Of a stretch of 64,000 bases of DNA, positions 63,871 through 64,000 are shown in pieces. Location of the stretch: NCBI GenBank assembly GCA_017411435.1, contig JAFQQD010000014.1:32789-96788 (forward strand), given 5' to 3'. Every line of letters begins with the position of its first letter. Position 1 is the stretch's first letter. This DNA comes from Clostridia bacterium. GTDB taxonomy: Bacteria; Bacillota; Clostridia; UMGS1883. Position numbers and translations under genes: made by a program. The notes beneath the pieces are model-generated. The model had not been told where the DNA came from and did not search any database. It was given only the letters and a program-made list of their open reading frames with translations.

Positions 63871-64000
63871 TCAAGCGTATATTTCTTGTGTTTGTTTCGT
63901 TTCTTGCAGCCCTATTGTAAGACCTTCACTCTCTAAAATTGCATCTACTCTTGAGATGTGGTCCTGCAGATAATCTTGTGTTGCGTAAAAATAAGTGTTC
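63871..64000 (-). CDS. 3' end of a possible tyrosine integrase (truncated by window edge)
   Basis: An open frame of 42 codons runs from the window edge to a TGA at 63871-63873. It starts NTYFYATQDYLQDHISRVDA and ends QTQEIYA. The beginning resembles the end of phage-type integrases, where T-x-x-x-Y-A-H is followed by an amphipathic helix. The frame ends 86 bases from the tRNA-like fragment, the usual integrase position. Too short for a firm call. Confidence 0.35.
   Translation of the reverse strand, partial: NTYFYATQDYLQDHISRVDAILESEGLTIGLQETKQTQEIYA

Noticed and set aside
1..64000. CRISPR arrays, rRNA, complete tRNAs and known riboswitches
   Set aside because: No regularly spaced repeats, rRNA-like runs or full cloverleaf were seen on reading both strands; only the tRNA 3' fragment at 63767-63784 was kept.

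Overview
The window is bacterial and reads as a Clostridia-type member of the Bacillota. It shows A/G-rich Shine-Dalgarno sites, TTGACA/TATAAT-type promoters with 17-bp spacers, the rimP-nusA-rnpM-ylxQ-infB-rbfA-nrnA-truB-ribF order, PPi-type phosphofructokinase, flavodiiron protein plus rubredoxin, Etf-linked dehydrogenase genes, and many secreted proteins with S-layer-homology (SLH) or copper-amine-oxidase-N domains. This suggests a strictly anaerobic, Gram-positive-type cell with an S-layer-like surface, perhaps from the gut. No genus can be named from sequence alone.

Layout. 1-4.7 kb: an operon for 2-hydroxyacid oxidation (MmgE/PrpD, FAD-linked oxidase, EtfB, EtfA). 4.9-13 kb: a DUF3048 lipoprotein, two ZIP metal transporters, nagB, an acyltransferase-like protein, flavodiiron protein with rubredoxin, and the CCA-adding enzyme. 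Two non-autonomous insertion elements lie here, each sitting in or against a transcription terminator. 13-25.8 kb: PPi-PFK; an EamA/PIG-L/MATE/GDSL gene string; a tandem D,D-carboxypeptidase-like protein with altered active sites; a 38-residue low-complexity gene; phosphoglucomutase; an SLH-transglutaminase protein; TrmO. 26-29.6 kb: DUF4364, an ECF-S-like membrane protein, nth, rarA.

29.9-46.6 kb is the most unusual part. A tyrosine recombinase gene is followed by a ~220-bp segment bounded by two Xer-like 28-bp sites (11-6-11) whose 6-bp centres are identical but inverted. Inside are a near-consensus promoter pointing left, a central bidirectional terminator, and a weaker promoter pointing right. 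To the right begins a same-strand run of surface genes: a ~2520-residue Ig-like secreted protein, four SLH proteins (one with BspA-type leucine-rich repeats, one with a von Willebrand A domain) and a subtilisin-type protease. The simplest reading is an invertible promoter cassette that phase-varies a surface-protein locus.

46.6-61.6 kb is mostly minus-strand housekeeping: patatin-like protein, the nusA-infB operon, a secreted GH26-like glycosidase, YqeG phosphatase, an OGG-type glycosylase, a degenerate dehydrogenase-like protein, and a ClpE-like ATPase. At 61.8-63.7 kb is another SLH protein. The right edge carries what looks like a tRNA 3' end with its terminator, followed by the 3' end of a possible integrase, as at the boundary of an integrated element that continues beyond the window.

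No rRNA, complete tRNA, CRISPR array or recognisable riboswitch was seen.
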